A stretch of 64,000 nt of DNA from an uncultured Eggerthella sp. GTDB taxonomy: Bacteria > Actinomycetota > Coriobacteriia > Coriobacteriales > Eggerthellaceae. Numbering within the stretch: position 1 is the stretch's first letter; the number at the start of each line of letters is the position of its first letter. The notes beneath the pieces were generated by a model. The model was not told the DNA's origin. It searched no databases and saw nothing but the letters and a program-made list of their open reading frames with translations. Shown one piece after another: positions 26,719 through 35,497 of the stretch. The stretch lies in contig URVA01000001.1 in NCBI GenBank assembly GCA_900551155.1, forward strand, positions 9,424 through 73,423, in the 5' to 3' direction. The position numbers and the translations under genes were made by a program.

Positions 26719-28839
26719 GTGAAATTACCTTGGCGTAAGAATAAAAATACTTACGATGACGGCGTCGACGACTTTGATGCCTATCAAGGTATGGCTTCTG
26801 CTCATGACGAAACGCGCGCTTGGGATTCTCGCGGTAATGATTTAGGGGTATCGGCTGTTCCCCTTGTTACTCGGGATGATTATCGGGTTACCTATACAGG
26901 TGCTGCCGAAAACGAAGCACCTCATGATTTGGATTATGGATCGGACTATGATTTGGTATATGCTTCAAATTCTGGTCCGACACTACCTGATGGAGCGCAA
27001 GCAGAATCTGAAACATTATTGCTAAATCGCTACATAGTAGCAGGTGAAGCGGGTAGTGGTGCTTTTGCTTCGGTGGTTATTGCATGGGACACCCGCATAC
27101 AACGCAAAGTCGCTATTAAATGTATTCCTTTAGAGGGAACCGAAGGCCTGCCCGCGCAAGGCGGCAGCATTTTGGTAGATAATTCTTCGTTTGATATGTC
27201 GTCAGTGACGGGTCTCGAAGAGGCACGTACGGCAGCTATGCTTTCTGATTCTTCAATCGTTTCGGTATACGACTTTGAAGTTGATAAAGGTATGGCCTAC
27301 CTTATTCTTGAATACGTTGACGGCTTAACGCTAGCGGATTTGCTGGCTCAGTATCCCGATGAAATTAACGCAGATATTGTTGCTTCGGTATTTAAATCCA
27401 TTTCACATGCGCTTGAGGTAGCACACAAGCGCCACGTTCTTCATTTAGATATCAAACCTGAAAACGTTTTGATTGATCATCAAGGTCAGGTAAAAGTGAC
27501 CGATTTTGGTCTTGCTCGTTTGGCGACTGAAACTGGGTATGGCACTGCCGCGGGTGGCACCATTGGTTATATGCCTCCAGAGCAAATGACTGGTCAAGAG
27601 CTTGATGAGCGCTGTGATCAATGGGCTCTTGCGAGCTTGACCTACGAAATGATAGCGGGGAAGAATCCCTTCATTGTCGATTCGCTTGCAGAGGCAGAGG
27701 ATGCTATCTATGATGCGGAATTGGTCATTCCGTCCTTGTGTATGGAAGGCCTTGATGAAGATATAGACGACATTATGTTTTGCGCACTCGACCCTGATCC
27801 AGCAGAGCGCTATGACTCCGTTAAGGATTTTGCCGAGCAGTTGCAGCCCTGTTTAGGAAGCACGCGAAAAGGACGAAACGCCTTAAAGCGTTTAGTGGGC
27901 CAAAGTGATGCAGAAGACTCTGATTTTGCTGAAACAGATCTTGATGATGACACTGAGGCTTTCGAATACGATGATGCCTGCGATTACGAGAACGAAGGCA
28001 GAGAACCCTGGCATATGTCACCACGCATGCATTCAGTTTGCATGCGCTTGTGGGCAGTGGCAGGTAGCGTGGTGTTGGCTTTTTTGTGTATCAATTCGCT
28101 CTTAGGGCCAGAATCATGGAGCTCTCAACCTGTTTCTTGGGGCGCTTTGCTGATCTGTGTGCTTCTTAGTGCGGTATTTCCTCATGTAGGTGCTTTGCTT
28201 GTTGGAGAAGCATTTGGCGTGACACTATGCGCGTGTGGTGATCCGCTGCCGGGTATTTTCTTGATGGCGGCAACAGGCGCTTGGTGGTTTTATTCGGCAC
28301 GTCAATCTGTTGAGGCTACTAACGTTGGTCTTTCGGGTGCGCTCTTTGGCGCTATTGGGCTGGCACCTCTTGTTCCTTTTGTTGCAGGCTTCCTCTTACC
28401 CGCGCGTGATGCACTACTCTCTACGCTCTATGCCATAAGTGTTGCGGTTTTACTTGCTGGTTTAGGATCAGCGTCAATGTTTGGTTGGGACGCCTTTACG
28501 TTTGCGCCGATACCGATTGATTCGAGTTATGGCGACGTATTACTTCGGGTGATAAGCCAGCCTTCTACTTGGATTATGATTCTTGCTTGTGTGCTTGCTG
28601 CGCTAATCGGTTCGCTTATGTGCGGTCTAGGTAAACGTGTTTGGTGTATTTTGGGCATGATCATCGCAGGTGTGCTTTTGATTGTTGGCTTGATTTGTGG
28701 CTCCCTTATCGACACCCTAGGGAAAGAGATGCTAACCAATCCTATCTTACTGGCACCTGTTATTGGCTCTACTGTGTTAGGGGTATTTTTAGCAAGCGTT
28801 GCTCTTCCAGGACGCACGTTTCACGACACTGAAGAGTAG
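26719..28839 (+). CDS. Membrane-anchored serine/threonine protein kinase
   Basis: 706-residue Hanks-type kinase. The acidic N-terminal stretch (1-100) is followed by the kinase domain at about 104-375: Gly loop GEAGSGAFASV at 109-119, Lys134 in VAIK, catalytic loop HLDIKPEN at 242-249, DFGLA at 262-266 and GYMPPEQ. The Arg of HRD is Leu, so it is a non-RD kinase. After an acidic linker (395-430) come about seven membrane helices (445-700) instead of the usual single helix plus sensor. The start is GTG 26719 with GAGGG upstream. It follows the larC-like gene by 6 bases. Confidence 0.88.
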   Translation: MKLPWRKNKNTYDDGVDDFDAYQGMASAHDETRAWDSRGNDLGVSAVPLVTRDDYRVTYTGAAENEAPHDLDYGSDYDLVYASNSGPTLPDGAQAESETLLLNRYIVAGEAGSGAFASVVIAWDTRIQRKVAIKCIPLEGTEGLPAQGGSILVDNSSFDMSSVTGLEEARTAAMLSDSSIVSVYDFEVDKGMAYLILEYVDGLTLADLLAQYPDEINADIVASVFKSISHALEVAHKRHVLHLDIKPENVLIDHQGQVKVTDFGLARLATETGYGTAAGGTIGYMPPEQMTGQELDERCDQWALASLTYEMIAGKNPFIVDSLAEAEDAIYDAELVIPSLCMEGLDEDIDDIMFCALDPDPAERYDSVKDFAEQLQPCLGSTRKGRNALKRLVGQSDAEDSDFAETDLDDDTEAFEYDDACDYENEGREPWHMSPRMHSVCMRLWAVAGSVVLAFLCINSLLGPESWSSQPVSWGALLICVLLSAVFPHVGALLVGEAFGVTLCACGDPLPGIFLMAATGAWWFYSARQSVEATNVGLSGALFGAIGLAPLVPFVAGFLLPARDALLSTLYAISVAVLLAGLGSASMFGWDAFTFAPIPIDSSYGDVLLRVISQPSTWIMILACVLAALIGSLMCGLGKRVWCILGMIIAGVLLIVGLICGSLIDTLGKEMLTNPILLAPVIGSTVLGVFLASVALPGRTFHDTEE

Positions 28840-28937
28840 ACACGATTAAGCGAGTGATTCATTCGGCAGCTAATGTGTCCAAACGCGGCGAGAAGCGGTT
28901 GGATGCTGACAGGTGCGCACGACAGTTACACGTAACG

Positions 28938-28967
28938 GTTATTCACTTGGTAGTTATTCACTCGGTA
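28938..28967. repeat. 15-bp tandem duplication across the end of the PLC-like gene
   Basis: GTTATTCACTTGGTA is followed directly by GTTATTCACTCGGTA (one mismatch). The right copy holds the stop codon of the minus-strand gene. The left copy is just outside it. Confidence 0.7.
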
Positions 28968-29893
28968 GGGCGTCCAGAGAAATTCAAATTTCTTGTAATC
29001 TTTTTTGCATCGTCGGAAGAAAAACTATCTTCAATAAACTGCGGAATAAGCGTATTTGCTTCGCTTAAGGTGGCGTTGAAGATGTCTTCAAAACTCGTCG
29101 TGTGGTGTTCCTCTGTGAAAGGATTGATCCATGTATGATGTTCGTGATTATCAAAGGCGCTTTTAGTAAGCGCAAGCGGGCGATGACAAAATGCTTGGGC
29201 AAAGGAATGTCTTCTAAATCTGCGCTCCACTATTCCGTAAAGGCTGCGCTTAAACCCTTGAGGTGAATAAGTTGCAAACTGTACGCGACGATAGTTATGC
29301 ACACTTGCAGAAAAAAGATGAGCAGGAGTCAGCTTTTCGTAGGTATCCCAAAAAGCGGCGCACATAATGTGCGAAATGGCGGCAAGGGATTGTTCATCTG
29401 CTTTAAGTATTTCTTTGTAGGGTTTAAAGGACGAAATGGTCTTTCCTTTGTGGGTGTAGAGAATTAGCTCGTCAAGTTCGCTTTCGATAACCGCATGAAC
29501 TTCATGACCATCATGTTCGTCTAAACCATCAATGCCTGCACTGCATAAAGCGTATTGCTGCGCGTAAACAAAAGGATGTGCGGCACGATCAAGTAAATAG
29601 TGGCACAAAAATCCCGCACAAAACGCACGAACCGTTTCTTGCATATTGGAAGGTGCAAGAGTGGGACTTTTGGAAATGGTAAGCAAAAGTTCGGCAGGTT
29701 TTTTGCTATGCATCAGGCTGCCCATTGCGCGATAAGCGGACAAAGATGGAGAAATTACGCAGAAAAAGAGCGGATCAGGTCCTTGGCTGCCAAGAAGAAA
29801 AGCATTTTGTTCGCGCTCGTTGGAAATAAACGAAAGCGCAGGCAAAGTAAGCATTTCTTGTGCAAATTGGTGGTGCGTAATGATTGCTGGCAT
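28958..29893 (-). CDS. Zinc-dependent phospholipase C-like protein
   Basis: 311-residue protein of the Zn-dependent phospholipase C/S1-P1 nuclease-like family (PF00882 type). It has ITHHQFAQEM at the start, GSQGPDPLFF at about 35-44, GFLCHYLLDRAAHPFV near 96-111, and HAVIESELDE near 130-140; these histidines and acids would bind zinc. There is no signal peptide, so it probably acts inside the cell and the substrate is unclear. Transcribed opposite to both neighbours. The upstream 330 bases contain tandem repeats. Confidence 0.82.
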   Translation of the reverse strand: MPAIITHHQFAQEMLTLPALSFISNEREQNAFLLGSQGPDPLFFCVISPSLSAYRAMGSLMHSKKPAELLLTISKSPTLAPSNMQETVRAFCAGFLCHYLLDRAAHPFVYAQQYALCSAGIDGLDEHDGHEVHAVIESELDELILYTHKGKTISSFKPYKEILKADEQSLAAISHIMCAAFWDTYEKLTPAHLFSASVHNYRRVQFATYSPQGFKRSLYGIVERRFRRHSFAQAFCHRPLALTKSAFDNHEHHTWINPFTEEHHTTSFEDIFNATLSEANTLIPQFIEDSFSSDDAKKITRNLNFSGRPTE

Positions 29894-30224
29894 GACGGAC
29901 CTCGCCTTCTTAACAATTTTTTAAGTTCGGTAGCGCGATGGATGCGTATACTTTTCTCCGTTCATAATGAATCTGTTTTTCGGATCATTCAAGAGCGTAC
30001 CAAGAAAAGCAAACCTTTTCGTTATGAATGCTGTTAGCGAAAATGTATTAGAGAAAAGTGTCGCGAAGAATGGCGAACGCCTTGCGGAAAGTGCTGACGA
30101 AGAATGGCGAACGCCTTGCGGAAAGCGCCGCTAAAGAATGGCGAACGCCTTGTTGGATCTCGACGAAGAGCAGCGGGCGTTATGGTAACTGTTTGCAAGG
30201 TGTAGGGAAGGATTAGATAACAAC
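29894..30224. other. Intergenic region with tandem repeats between divergent genes
   Basis: 331 bases without a convincing gene. The middle holds a three-copy 34-bp tandem repeat (30065-30160). A 65-codon minus-strand frame across it is repeat-driven and lacks support. Confidence 0.6.
30065..30160. repeat. 34-bp direct tandem repeat, about three copies
   Basis: Copies begin at 30065, 30099 and 30133, an exact 34-base period. The first two share GAAGAATGGCGAACGCC and the following TTGCGGAAAG. The third diverges after GGCGAACGCCTTG. Each core GGC-GAAC-GCC is a small inverted repeat. There are no spacers, so it is not a CRISPR. Confidence 0.85.
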
Positions 30225-31451
30225 ATGGCATTTGGCTTAACTAAAAAGGAATTCAGTTGGGTTTTATATGATGTCGGAAATTCAGCGTTTGTCATGTTAT
30301 CTACAGCGCTTATTCCTGTATATTTTGCCTCGATTGCTGAAGAAGGATCTTCTGTCGTTGTTGCTTGGGGTTATGCCGAAACAGTGGCCTCGCTCATCCT
30401 TGCGCTTTTGATGCCGCTTTTAGGAAGCCTGGCAGATCTTGCAGGTAACAAGAAAAAGTTTCTCATCGGATTTGCGGGAACAGGCGCCGTTGCCTGCGCT
30501 GCGTTAGGTGTGCCTCAACATGCCTTGGCTTTTTTGGTGGTGTATGTCGTTTCTTCGGTAATGCTTAATGGGTCAATGGTTTTCTACGATGCATTCTTGA
30601 TCGATGCCACTACTGAAGATCGCTACGACAAGGTTTCTTCTCATGGTTATGCCTGGGGCTACATCGGCTCATGCATTCCCTTTATTGCTTGTCTGGCAGT
30701 AGTGCTTGGTGGACCATCTTTTGGCATGGATATGGCAACGGGCATGAAAGTGGCCTTTGTTATTACTGCACTGTGGTGGGTAGCGTTTACTATTCCTATC
30801 GCTAAAAATGTAAAGCAGACTCATTTTCGCGAGCATACTAGTCATGTTTTTCAAACGACGTTTGCCAGCTTGAAAAACACCATGAAAAACATTGCGCACG
30901 ATAAGCGCTTGCTATTCTTTCTTATTGCGTTTTTCTTTTATATTGACGGCGTGCACACCGTTATCAAAATGTCTACCAGCTACGGAACTGAACTAGGCAT
31001 AGATTCTACGCAGCTGGTTTTGGCGCTTTTAGTAACCCAGTTTGTTGCGTTTCCTTTTGCAATTGCGTATGGCAATTTGGCAAAACGTTTCGGAACGCGT
31101 CATATGCTGATGGTTGGCGTTTTGGCTTATTTCTGTATTGTGATGTTTGCTGCATTCTTCCTAAAATCGGCACTTGAATTCTGGATTTTGGCAATTTGCG
31201 TCGGTCTTTTCCAGGGTGGCATTCAAGCGCTTTCTCGTTCGGAATACGGCAAGCTTATTCCCAAAGATAAAGCGAACGAGTATTACGGATTTTTTGACAT
31301 TTTCGGCAAGTATGCAGCCGTTATGGGAACGTTTTTAGTCAGTATTTTTACCCAAATAACAGGCAACCCCTCATTCGGGGTTCTTTCCATTGCGGTTTTG
31401 TTTGTTGTGGGCTTCTTCTTTTTGCGTGCTATGCCAAAACCGAAGGCATAG
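30225..31451 (+). CDS. MFS transporter, UMF1/Atg22-like family
   Basis: 408-residue integral membrane carrier with about 12 helices. The N-terminal motif SWVLYDVGNSAFVML is characteristic of the UMF1 group (DUF/Vacuole effluxer Atg22-like). An acidic-basic cytosolic loop lies mid-protein, and SRSEYGKLIPKDKANEYYGFFDIFGK, near residues 331-356, is the family signature. The substrate is not known for most members. The ribosome site is weak. It ends at a bidirectional terminator shared with pdxY. Confidence 0.88.
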   Translation: MAFGLTKKEFSWVLYDVGNSAFVMLSTALIPVYFASIAEEGSSVVVAWGYAETVASLILALLMPLLGSLADLAGNKKKFLIGFAGTGAVACAALGVPQHALAFLVVYVVSSVMLNGSMVFYDAFLIDATTEDRYDKVSSHGYAWGYIGSCIPFIACLAVVLGGPSFGMDMATGMKVAFVITALWWVAFTIPIAKNVKQTHFREHTSHVFQTTFASLKNTMKNIAHDKRLLFFLIAFFFYIDGVHTVIKMSTSYGTELGIDSTQLVLALLVTQFVAFPFAIAYGNLAKRFGTRHMLMVGVLAYFCIVMFAAFFLKSALEFWILAICVGLFQGGIQALSRSEYGKLIPKDKANEYYGFFDIFGKYAAVMGTFLVSIFTQITGNPSFGVLSIAVLFVVGFFFLRAMPKPKA

Positions 31452-31468
31452 CGAAAGTGAAGGCGTAA

Positions 31469-31549
31469 AAAACCGAATCGAAACAGCGCGCGATTGTTTG
31501 CACTGTACGATTCGGTTTTGATTGTTTGCACTGTACGATTCGGATTTTT
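31469..31549. terminator. Bidirectional terminator with duplicated 3' arm
   Basis: AAAACCGAATCG (31469-31480) can pair with CGATTCGGTTTT (31508-31519) or with the CGATTCGG of a second copy at 31536-31543. The 28-base unit starting GATTGTTTGCACTGTA is present twice in tandem (31492-31519, 31520-31547). T-runs or A-runs flank the stem, serving the MFS gene on plus and pdxY on minus. Confidence 0.8.
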
Positions 31550-31558
31550 GTTTAATTG

Positions 31559-32431
31559 CTATTTTTGCAGCAAATCAGCAATGCGGCCAATCAAAAGTTC
31601 AAAGCTTACGCCGCGATCCTTGAAGTTTGGCTGTTTGCTGGAAACAATCATGGCATCGTGGGTTAACTCACCCGCGAATTCGACTGCTTCTTGAAGGGTG
31701 CGGCCAGCCATAATAGCTGCCAACAGGCAAGAGCAGTACAAGTCGCCGGTGCCATGGAGCATGTAGGGCAGATATTCGTTTGATGCTTCGAAGAAATCAA
31801 TATCAATACCAGCAGCAAAGTTGCGAATCAAACCATCATCACGCTGAATACCTTTGAGCACTACATTCTTTGCGCCCTTAGCAATAAGAGCATCAATAAT
31901 ACGCTTAGCTTCGTCGTCGCTAATGTTGGTGCCCTTCCATTCTTCACCAAGGATAATGGCGGCCTCAGTCAAATTAGGAGTCAAAATGTCAGCATCGCAA
32001 GCAAGTTCTGCCATAGCTGCGCATAATTCTGGAGTATATGTGGGGTATACCTTGCCGTGGTCAGCCATTACGGGATCAACTACGCGTAGAGCTTTTGGAT
32101 AGCGCTCATAGAGGCTGCGAATAATATCTACCTGTTCGGGAGCGCCCAAAAAGCCAGAATACACTGCGTCAATTTCGACACCAATATTTTGCCATGCAGC
32201 TAAATAGTCGGACAAAATATCGGTAGTGTCATGCATATACCAGCCAGGAAAAGCGGTGTGGGACGAAAACAATCCCGTAGGAACGGGGCACACATCGCAT
32301 CCGCCTGCAGATACTACTGGAATAGCGATTCCCAATGAGCATTTGCCATATCCGCACAAATCGTGCACTGCAGCTACTCGGGGGATGTAGTCGGGATTAG
32401 CTTTCCGATCATACAAAACGGTTTGCGTCAT
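31559..32431 (-). CDS. pdxY: Pyridoxamine/pyridoxal kinase
   Basis: 290-residue ribokinase-fold enzyme of the pyridoxal kinase group, phosphorylating pyridoxal or pyridoxamine for PLP salvage. Motifs are VHDLCGYGKCSL near the start, VVDPVMADHGK near residues 116-126, LTPNLTEAAI, and the catalytic GTGD (LHGTGDLYCSCLL) near 224-236. Its start overlaps the stop of the upstream small membrane-protein gene by 4 bases (32428-32431), so the two are translated together. Confidence 0.9.
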   Translation of the reverse strand: MTQTVLYDRKANPDYIPRVAAVHDLCGYGKCSLGIAIPVVSAGGCDVCPVPTGLFSSHTAFPGWYMHDTTDILSDYLAAWQNIGVEIDAVYSGFLGAPEQVDIIRSLYERYPKALRVVDPVMADHGKVYPTYTPELCAAMAELACDADILTPNLTEAAIILGEEWKGTNISDDEAKRIIDALIAKGAKNVVLKGIQRDDGLIRNFAAGIDIDFFEASNEYLPYMLHGTGDLYCSCLLAAIMAGRTLQEAVEFAGELTHDAMIVSSKQPNFKDRGVSFELLIGRIADLLQK

Positions 32432-32619
32432 TTTGTTTCTTCTTCCTCTTCAAATTTCCAACCGTCATCTTCTACGTTACCGCGATCTTTAAAGGTTTTG
32501 CGGGTTCTTCGTTCTAAAATTGCAGCAATAAGGGTTGATGCAACTAGAAACACAAGAATCAAACATCCAATGCCTTGCATGGTTTCAAACAGGAAATGAT
32601 ATAACGCTGCGAAATCCAT
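32428..32619 (-). CDS. Small single-pass membrane protein
   Basis: 63-residue protein. A transmembrane helix lies at about residues 15-38 (GIGCLILVFLVASTLIAAIL), followed by a basic patch (ERRTRKTFKDR) and a very acidic tail (WKFEEEEETK). The frame opens at GTG 32652, but ATG 32619 follows GGAAGGA and is preferred. Its stop overlaps the pdxY start, implying a shared transcript. No family is recognised. Confidence 0.65.
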   Translation of the reverse strand: MDFAALYHFLFETMQGIGCLILVFLVASTLIAAILERRTRKTFKDRGNVEDDGWKFEEEEETK

Positions 32620-32777
32620 GATTTTCAGTGATCCTTCCTGAATTTCTTTCACATTTTTCTGTTCATTGCGCTAACCCTCCGAGTGATACCGCAGAAGATT
32701 AGCGATTAAGAGTATACTAACGCTACTGATTATCTTTATAAATTAACCAAGTAGAAAACTACGTCGAAAGGACAGTC

Positions 32778-34061
32778 ATGCTAGACATCCGGTTCGTCCG
32801 CGAACACCTTGATGAAGTTGCCACTGCAATGGAAAATCGCAACCATTCATGGGACTCTGAATATTTCAAAGAGTTGGACGAATCAAGACGTTCATTAATT
32901 GGTCAAGAAGAAGAACTACTCAATCAGCGCAACGTGCTTTCTAAGTCCATTGGAAAGTTGATGGGCGAAGGCAAGAAGGACGAAGCCGAGGCTACCAAGG
33001 CTCAGGTTTCTGAATTAAAGGATCGTATTGCTGATTTAAGCGCAAAGCGTGCTGAAGCTGAAGAAAAGCTTAACGATTTGTTAATGGGCACGCCTAACAT
33101 GCCTGCTGATACAACGCCAGTAGGCAAGGATGAAAACGACAACCCTGAGGTTCGTCGCTGGGGAACCCCACGTGATTTTGAAGCTGAAGGCATCGAAATG
33201 AAACCTCACTGGGATTTGGGTGCAGATTTGGGCATTATCGATGCTGAGCGCGCAGTAAAGCTTGCGGGTAGCCGTTTTGTTTTGCTGGGTGGCCTTGGTG
33301 CTCGCTTGGAGCGCGCATTGATTAACTTTATGGCAGATACTCATATTTCTCGTGGCTATAAAGAGTGGTGGTGCCCTGCAATGGCAAATGCCACTACACT
33401 TACGGGCACTGGTCAACTTCCTAAGTTTGAAGACGACCTGTTCAAGACGCGCGAAGGAATGTATCTCATTCCTACCGCTGAAGTTCAGCTGACCAACATT
33501 CATTCTGGCGAAGTTTTGGATGCTGCTAATCTGCCTTTGAAGTACTGTGCATTCACCCCTTGCTTCCGCGAAGAAGCAGGTTCTGCTGGTCGCGATACGC
33601 GCGGCCTTATTCGCGTGCATCAGTTCGATAAGGTTGAAATGGTGAAATACGCAAAGCCAGAAGAAAGCTACGATGATCTGGAAGCTATGGTGGCAGATGC
33701 GGAAAACATCCTGCAGCTGCTTGGCTTGCCTTATCGCGTTATTTCTTTATGCACAGGCGATATCGGATTCTCTGCAGCAAAGACCTATGACTTGGAAGTT
33801 TGGTTGCCTTCCTATAATGCTTACAAGGAAATTTCTTCTTGCTCTAACTGCGTGGATTTCCAGGCACGTCGTGCAAACATTAAGTATCGCGATCCTGAAA
33901 ACTTCAAGGGATCTCGCCTTGTACATACCTTGAATGGTTCTGGTTTGGCAGTTGGCCGTACTATGGCTGCTGTTTTGGAAAACTATCAGCAGGCTGACGG
34001 ATCGGTTAAAGTTCCTGATGTTTTGGTTCCCTATATGGGTGGCGTTGAGGTCATTCGCTAA
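32778..34061 (+). CDS. serS: Seryl-tRNA synthetase
   Basis: 427-residue class II synthetase charging tRNA-Ser. The N-terminal coiled-coil arm spans about residues 30-105. Motif 2 is in [21 protein letters not shown] (267 onward) and motif 3 near [19 protein letters not shown] (about 387-405). Length is typical. GAAAGG precedes ATG 32778. No T-box leader was found upstream, although TATACT at 32713 could be a -10. Confidence 0.98.
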   Translation: MLDIRFVREHLDEVATAMENRNHSWDSEYFKELDESRRSLIGQEEELLNQRNVLSKSIGKLMGEGKKDEAEATKAQVSELKDRIADLSAKRAEAEEKLNDLLMGTPNMPADTTPVGKDENDNPEVRRWGTPRDFEAEGIEMKPHWDLGADLGIIDAERAVKLAGSRFVLLGGLGARLERALINFMADTHISRGYKEWWCPAMANATTLTGTGQLPKFEDDLFKTREGMYLIPTAEVQLTNIHSGEVLDAANLPLKYCAFTPCFREEAGSAGRDTRGLIRVHQFDKVEMVKYAKPEESYDDLEAMVADAENILQLLGLPYRVISLCTGDIGFSAAKTYDLEVWLPSYNAYKEISSCSNCVDFQARRANIKYRDPENFKGSRLVHTLNGSGLAVGRTMAAVLENYQQADGSVKVPDVLVPYMGGVEVIR

Positions 34062-34117
34062 AGCAAAGCGAATCAAGCTAGGCTAGCAGACGCGGTTTAA
34101 GGATTTTATTCACGTAC

Positions 34118-34960
34118 ATGGTGGCGAAAAAGAACAATAACCTTTCTTCAGATGGGCGCTCTCGAAAAAAGCGCCCATCTGTTGCTGGGAAAAAAGTTGC
34201 TCAGGGATCTCGCATTAGCACTACTGCGTCTTCTAAAACGGGAACTCCTCGACTTGATCGCAGTTCCTTCAAGAAAAGCAAGAAAACCCAGCTGAATGAT
34301 TCGGGATCTTTTGCAGAAGTAAGTACTCAAGAGGTTTTGCAAGAGGTTTCCAAGAGCAGCTCCAAAGATTTTAATGGTGCGTTCGGCGGCGCAAGCGGCT
34401 CGGGTAGCGTAAGTAGTGCAAGTGGTGCGGCAAGCATGAGCGGCGTTGATAATGCGGATGGCGTTGCTGATGCGAGCGCTGTGGGCAGCGCAAGTGGCGT
34501 GGAAGGCGCGGGCAGCGCAAGTGGTGTAAGTGATGCGGCAAGTGCGAGTGGCGCAAGCGCCGCAGGTAAGTTGAAAGCCCGTAAGCCGCTAAAGCGTAAA
34601 GGTATTTCTCGGCGTTTTCTTATTGGATCTCTCGTAGTAATCCTTTTGTTGGTAATTGGTACAGGGCTTTTAGCGTGGAATCAATGGTTCCGCTACGACG
34701 ATGCCGCCGACATTCAAGGCACGTGGGTTATAGATGGGTCAAGTCAAAGTATCACGATCAATGAAACCGATATTGTGATGACTGACGATGTTTCGTATCC
34801 CTATACGCTTGATACATTCCAGAAGACCATTTCATTTTCTTTCAAGCAATACAGCGGATCGGGCTCTTACGCATTTTCTCCTGAGCGAACCACTCTGGTA
34901 ATTACCGAAACCGACGCGGATACAGGCGAAAAAGTATCAACTAAATTGGTGAAGCAATGA
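34118..34960 (+). CDS. Single-pass membrane protein with Ser/Ala/Gly-rich low-complexity region
   Basis: 280 residues. The basic Ser-rich N-terminus (1-65) is followed by a low-complexity tract of about 60 residues built from SASG, VGSASG and AASASG units (about 88-150). Then come a basic patch (KLKARKPLKRKG) and a transmembrane helix (FLIGSLVVILLLVIGTGLLAW, about 166-186). The extracellular domain of about 90 residues looks like a small beta-barrel (DIQGTWVIDGSS, TLVITETD), reminiscent of lipocalin-like DUFs. The start could be ATG 34118 or GTG 34121; AAGGA is distant. The last 4 bases overlap the next gene (ATGA). Confidence 0.75.
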   Translation: MVAKKNNNLSSDGRSRKKRPSVAGKKVAQGSRISTTASSKTGTPRLDRSSFKKSKKTQLNDSGSFAEVSTQEVLQEVSKSSSKDFNGAFGGASGSGSVSSASGAASMSGVDNADGVADASAVGSASGVEGAGSASGVSDAASASGASAAGKLKARKPLKRKGISRRFLIGSLVVILLLVIGTGLLAWNQWFRYDDAADIQGTWVIDGSSQSITINETDIVMTDDVSYPYTLDTFQKTISFSFKQYSGSGSYAFSPERTTLVITETDADTGEKVSTKLVKQ

Positions 34961-35412
34961 CGCTTGGTAATGCGCAAGCGACAGATAAGCTTCCGCTAAC
35001 AGTGGAGCGGATTCGTGTTCGTCCTGACAGAATAGAAACGCTTATTCGTGTGAGCGATGAGCGCTTTGCGAACACCGACGAGCATCTAATTGCATACGTA
35101 TTGAAAAATTGCCCTACCGTAGGTTTCCATGCGTGTCGCAACCATAAAGGTCGATTATTTTCAGACGTAATGAACAATACTTCGACGCCACATCTTTTAG
35201 AGCATATGGTGGTGGATGGTCAGACACGCCAAAGTAAAGATGAGTCCCGTGTATTTACGGGAACAACGCAATGGACGCAAGAAGATGGTCTATTGGCAAA
35301 GGTGGTTTTCTCGTATGAAGACGATCTAGTGGCGCTTGAAGTGCTTAAAGAATGCGTAAAAGTACTAAATAATATTCTTCTGGTACAAAGAACCATCACT
35401 GCCAACCACTAA
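34957..35412 (+). CDS. Stand-alone protein resembling the N-terminal domain of cyanophycin synthetase
   Basis: 151 residues. The stretch GFHACRNHKGRLFSDVMN, then HLLEHMVVDGQ near residues 75-85, then VVFSYEDDLVALEVLKECVKVLN near 117-139 follows the layout of the CphA N-domain (histidine, LLEH..LELQ, then a VVFEY.DE..G..A helix). No ATP-grasp or Mur-ligase domain is attached. It starts in the ATGA overlap of the upstream membrane-protein gene. An ATP-grasp-like gene follows 85 bases later. Family assignment is by recalled motif pattern, not by search. Confidence 0.6.
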   Translation: MTLGNAQATDKLPLTVERIRVRPDRIETLIRVSDERFANTDEHLIAYVLKNCPTVGFHACRNHKGRLFSDVMNNTSTPHLLEHMVVDGQTRQSKDESRVFTGTTQWTQEDGLLAKVVFSYEDDLVALEVLKECVKVLNNILLVQRTITANH

Positions 35413-35497
35413 TCTGACCATTACAAATGATTTGCGATAACCGATTCGCTTACTAGTGTACAAACAATATGAAAGGCGACGCAGAAAGGCAGCACCT

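Noticed and set aside
30065..30160. Possible CRISPR array
   Set aside because: Repeats are directly tandem with no spacers, only three copies, and no cas genes are near.
32641..32777. T-box leader before serS
   Set aside because: No specifier-loop or AGGGTGGNACCGCG-like element was found in the 120 bases upstream.
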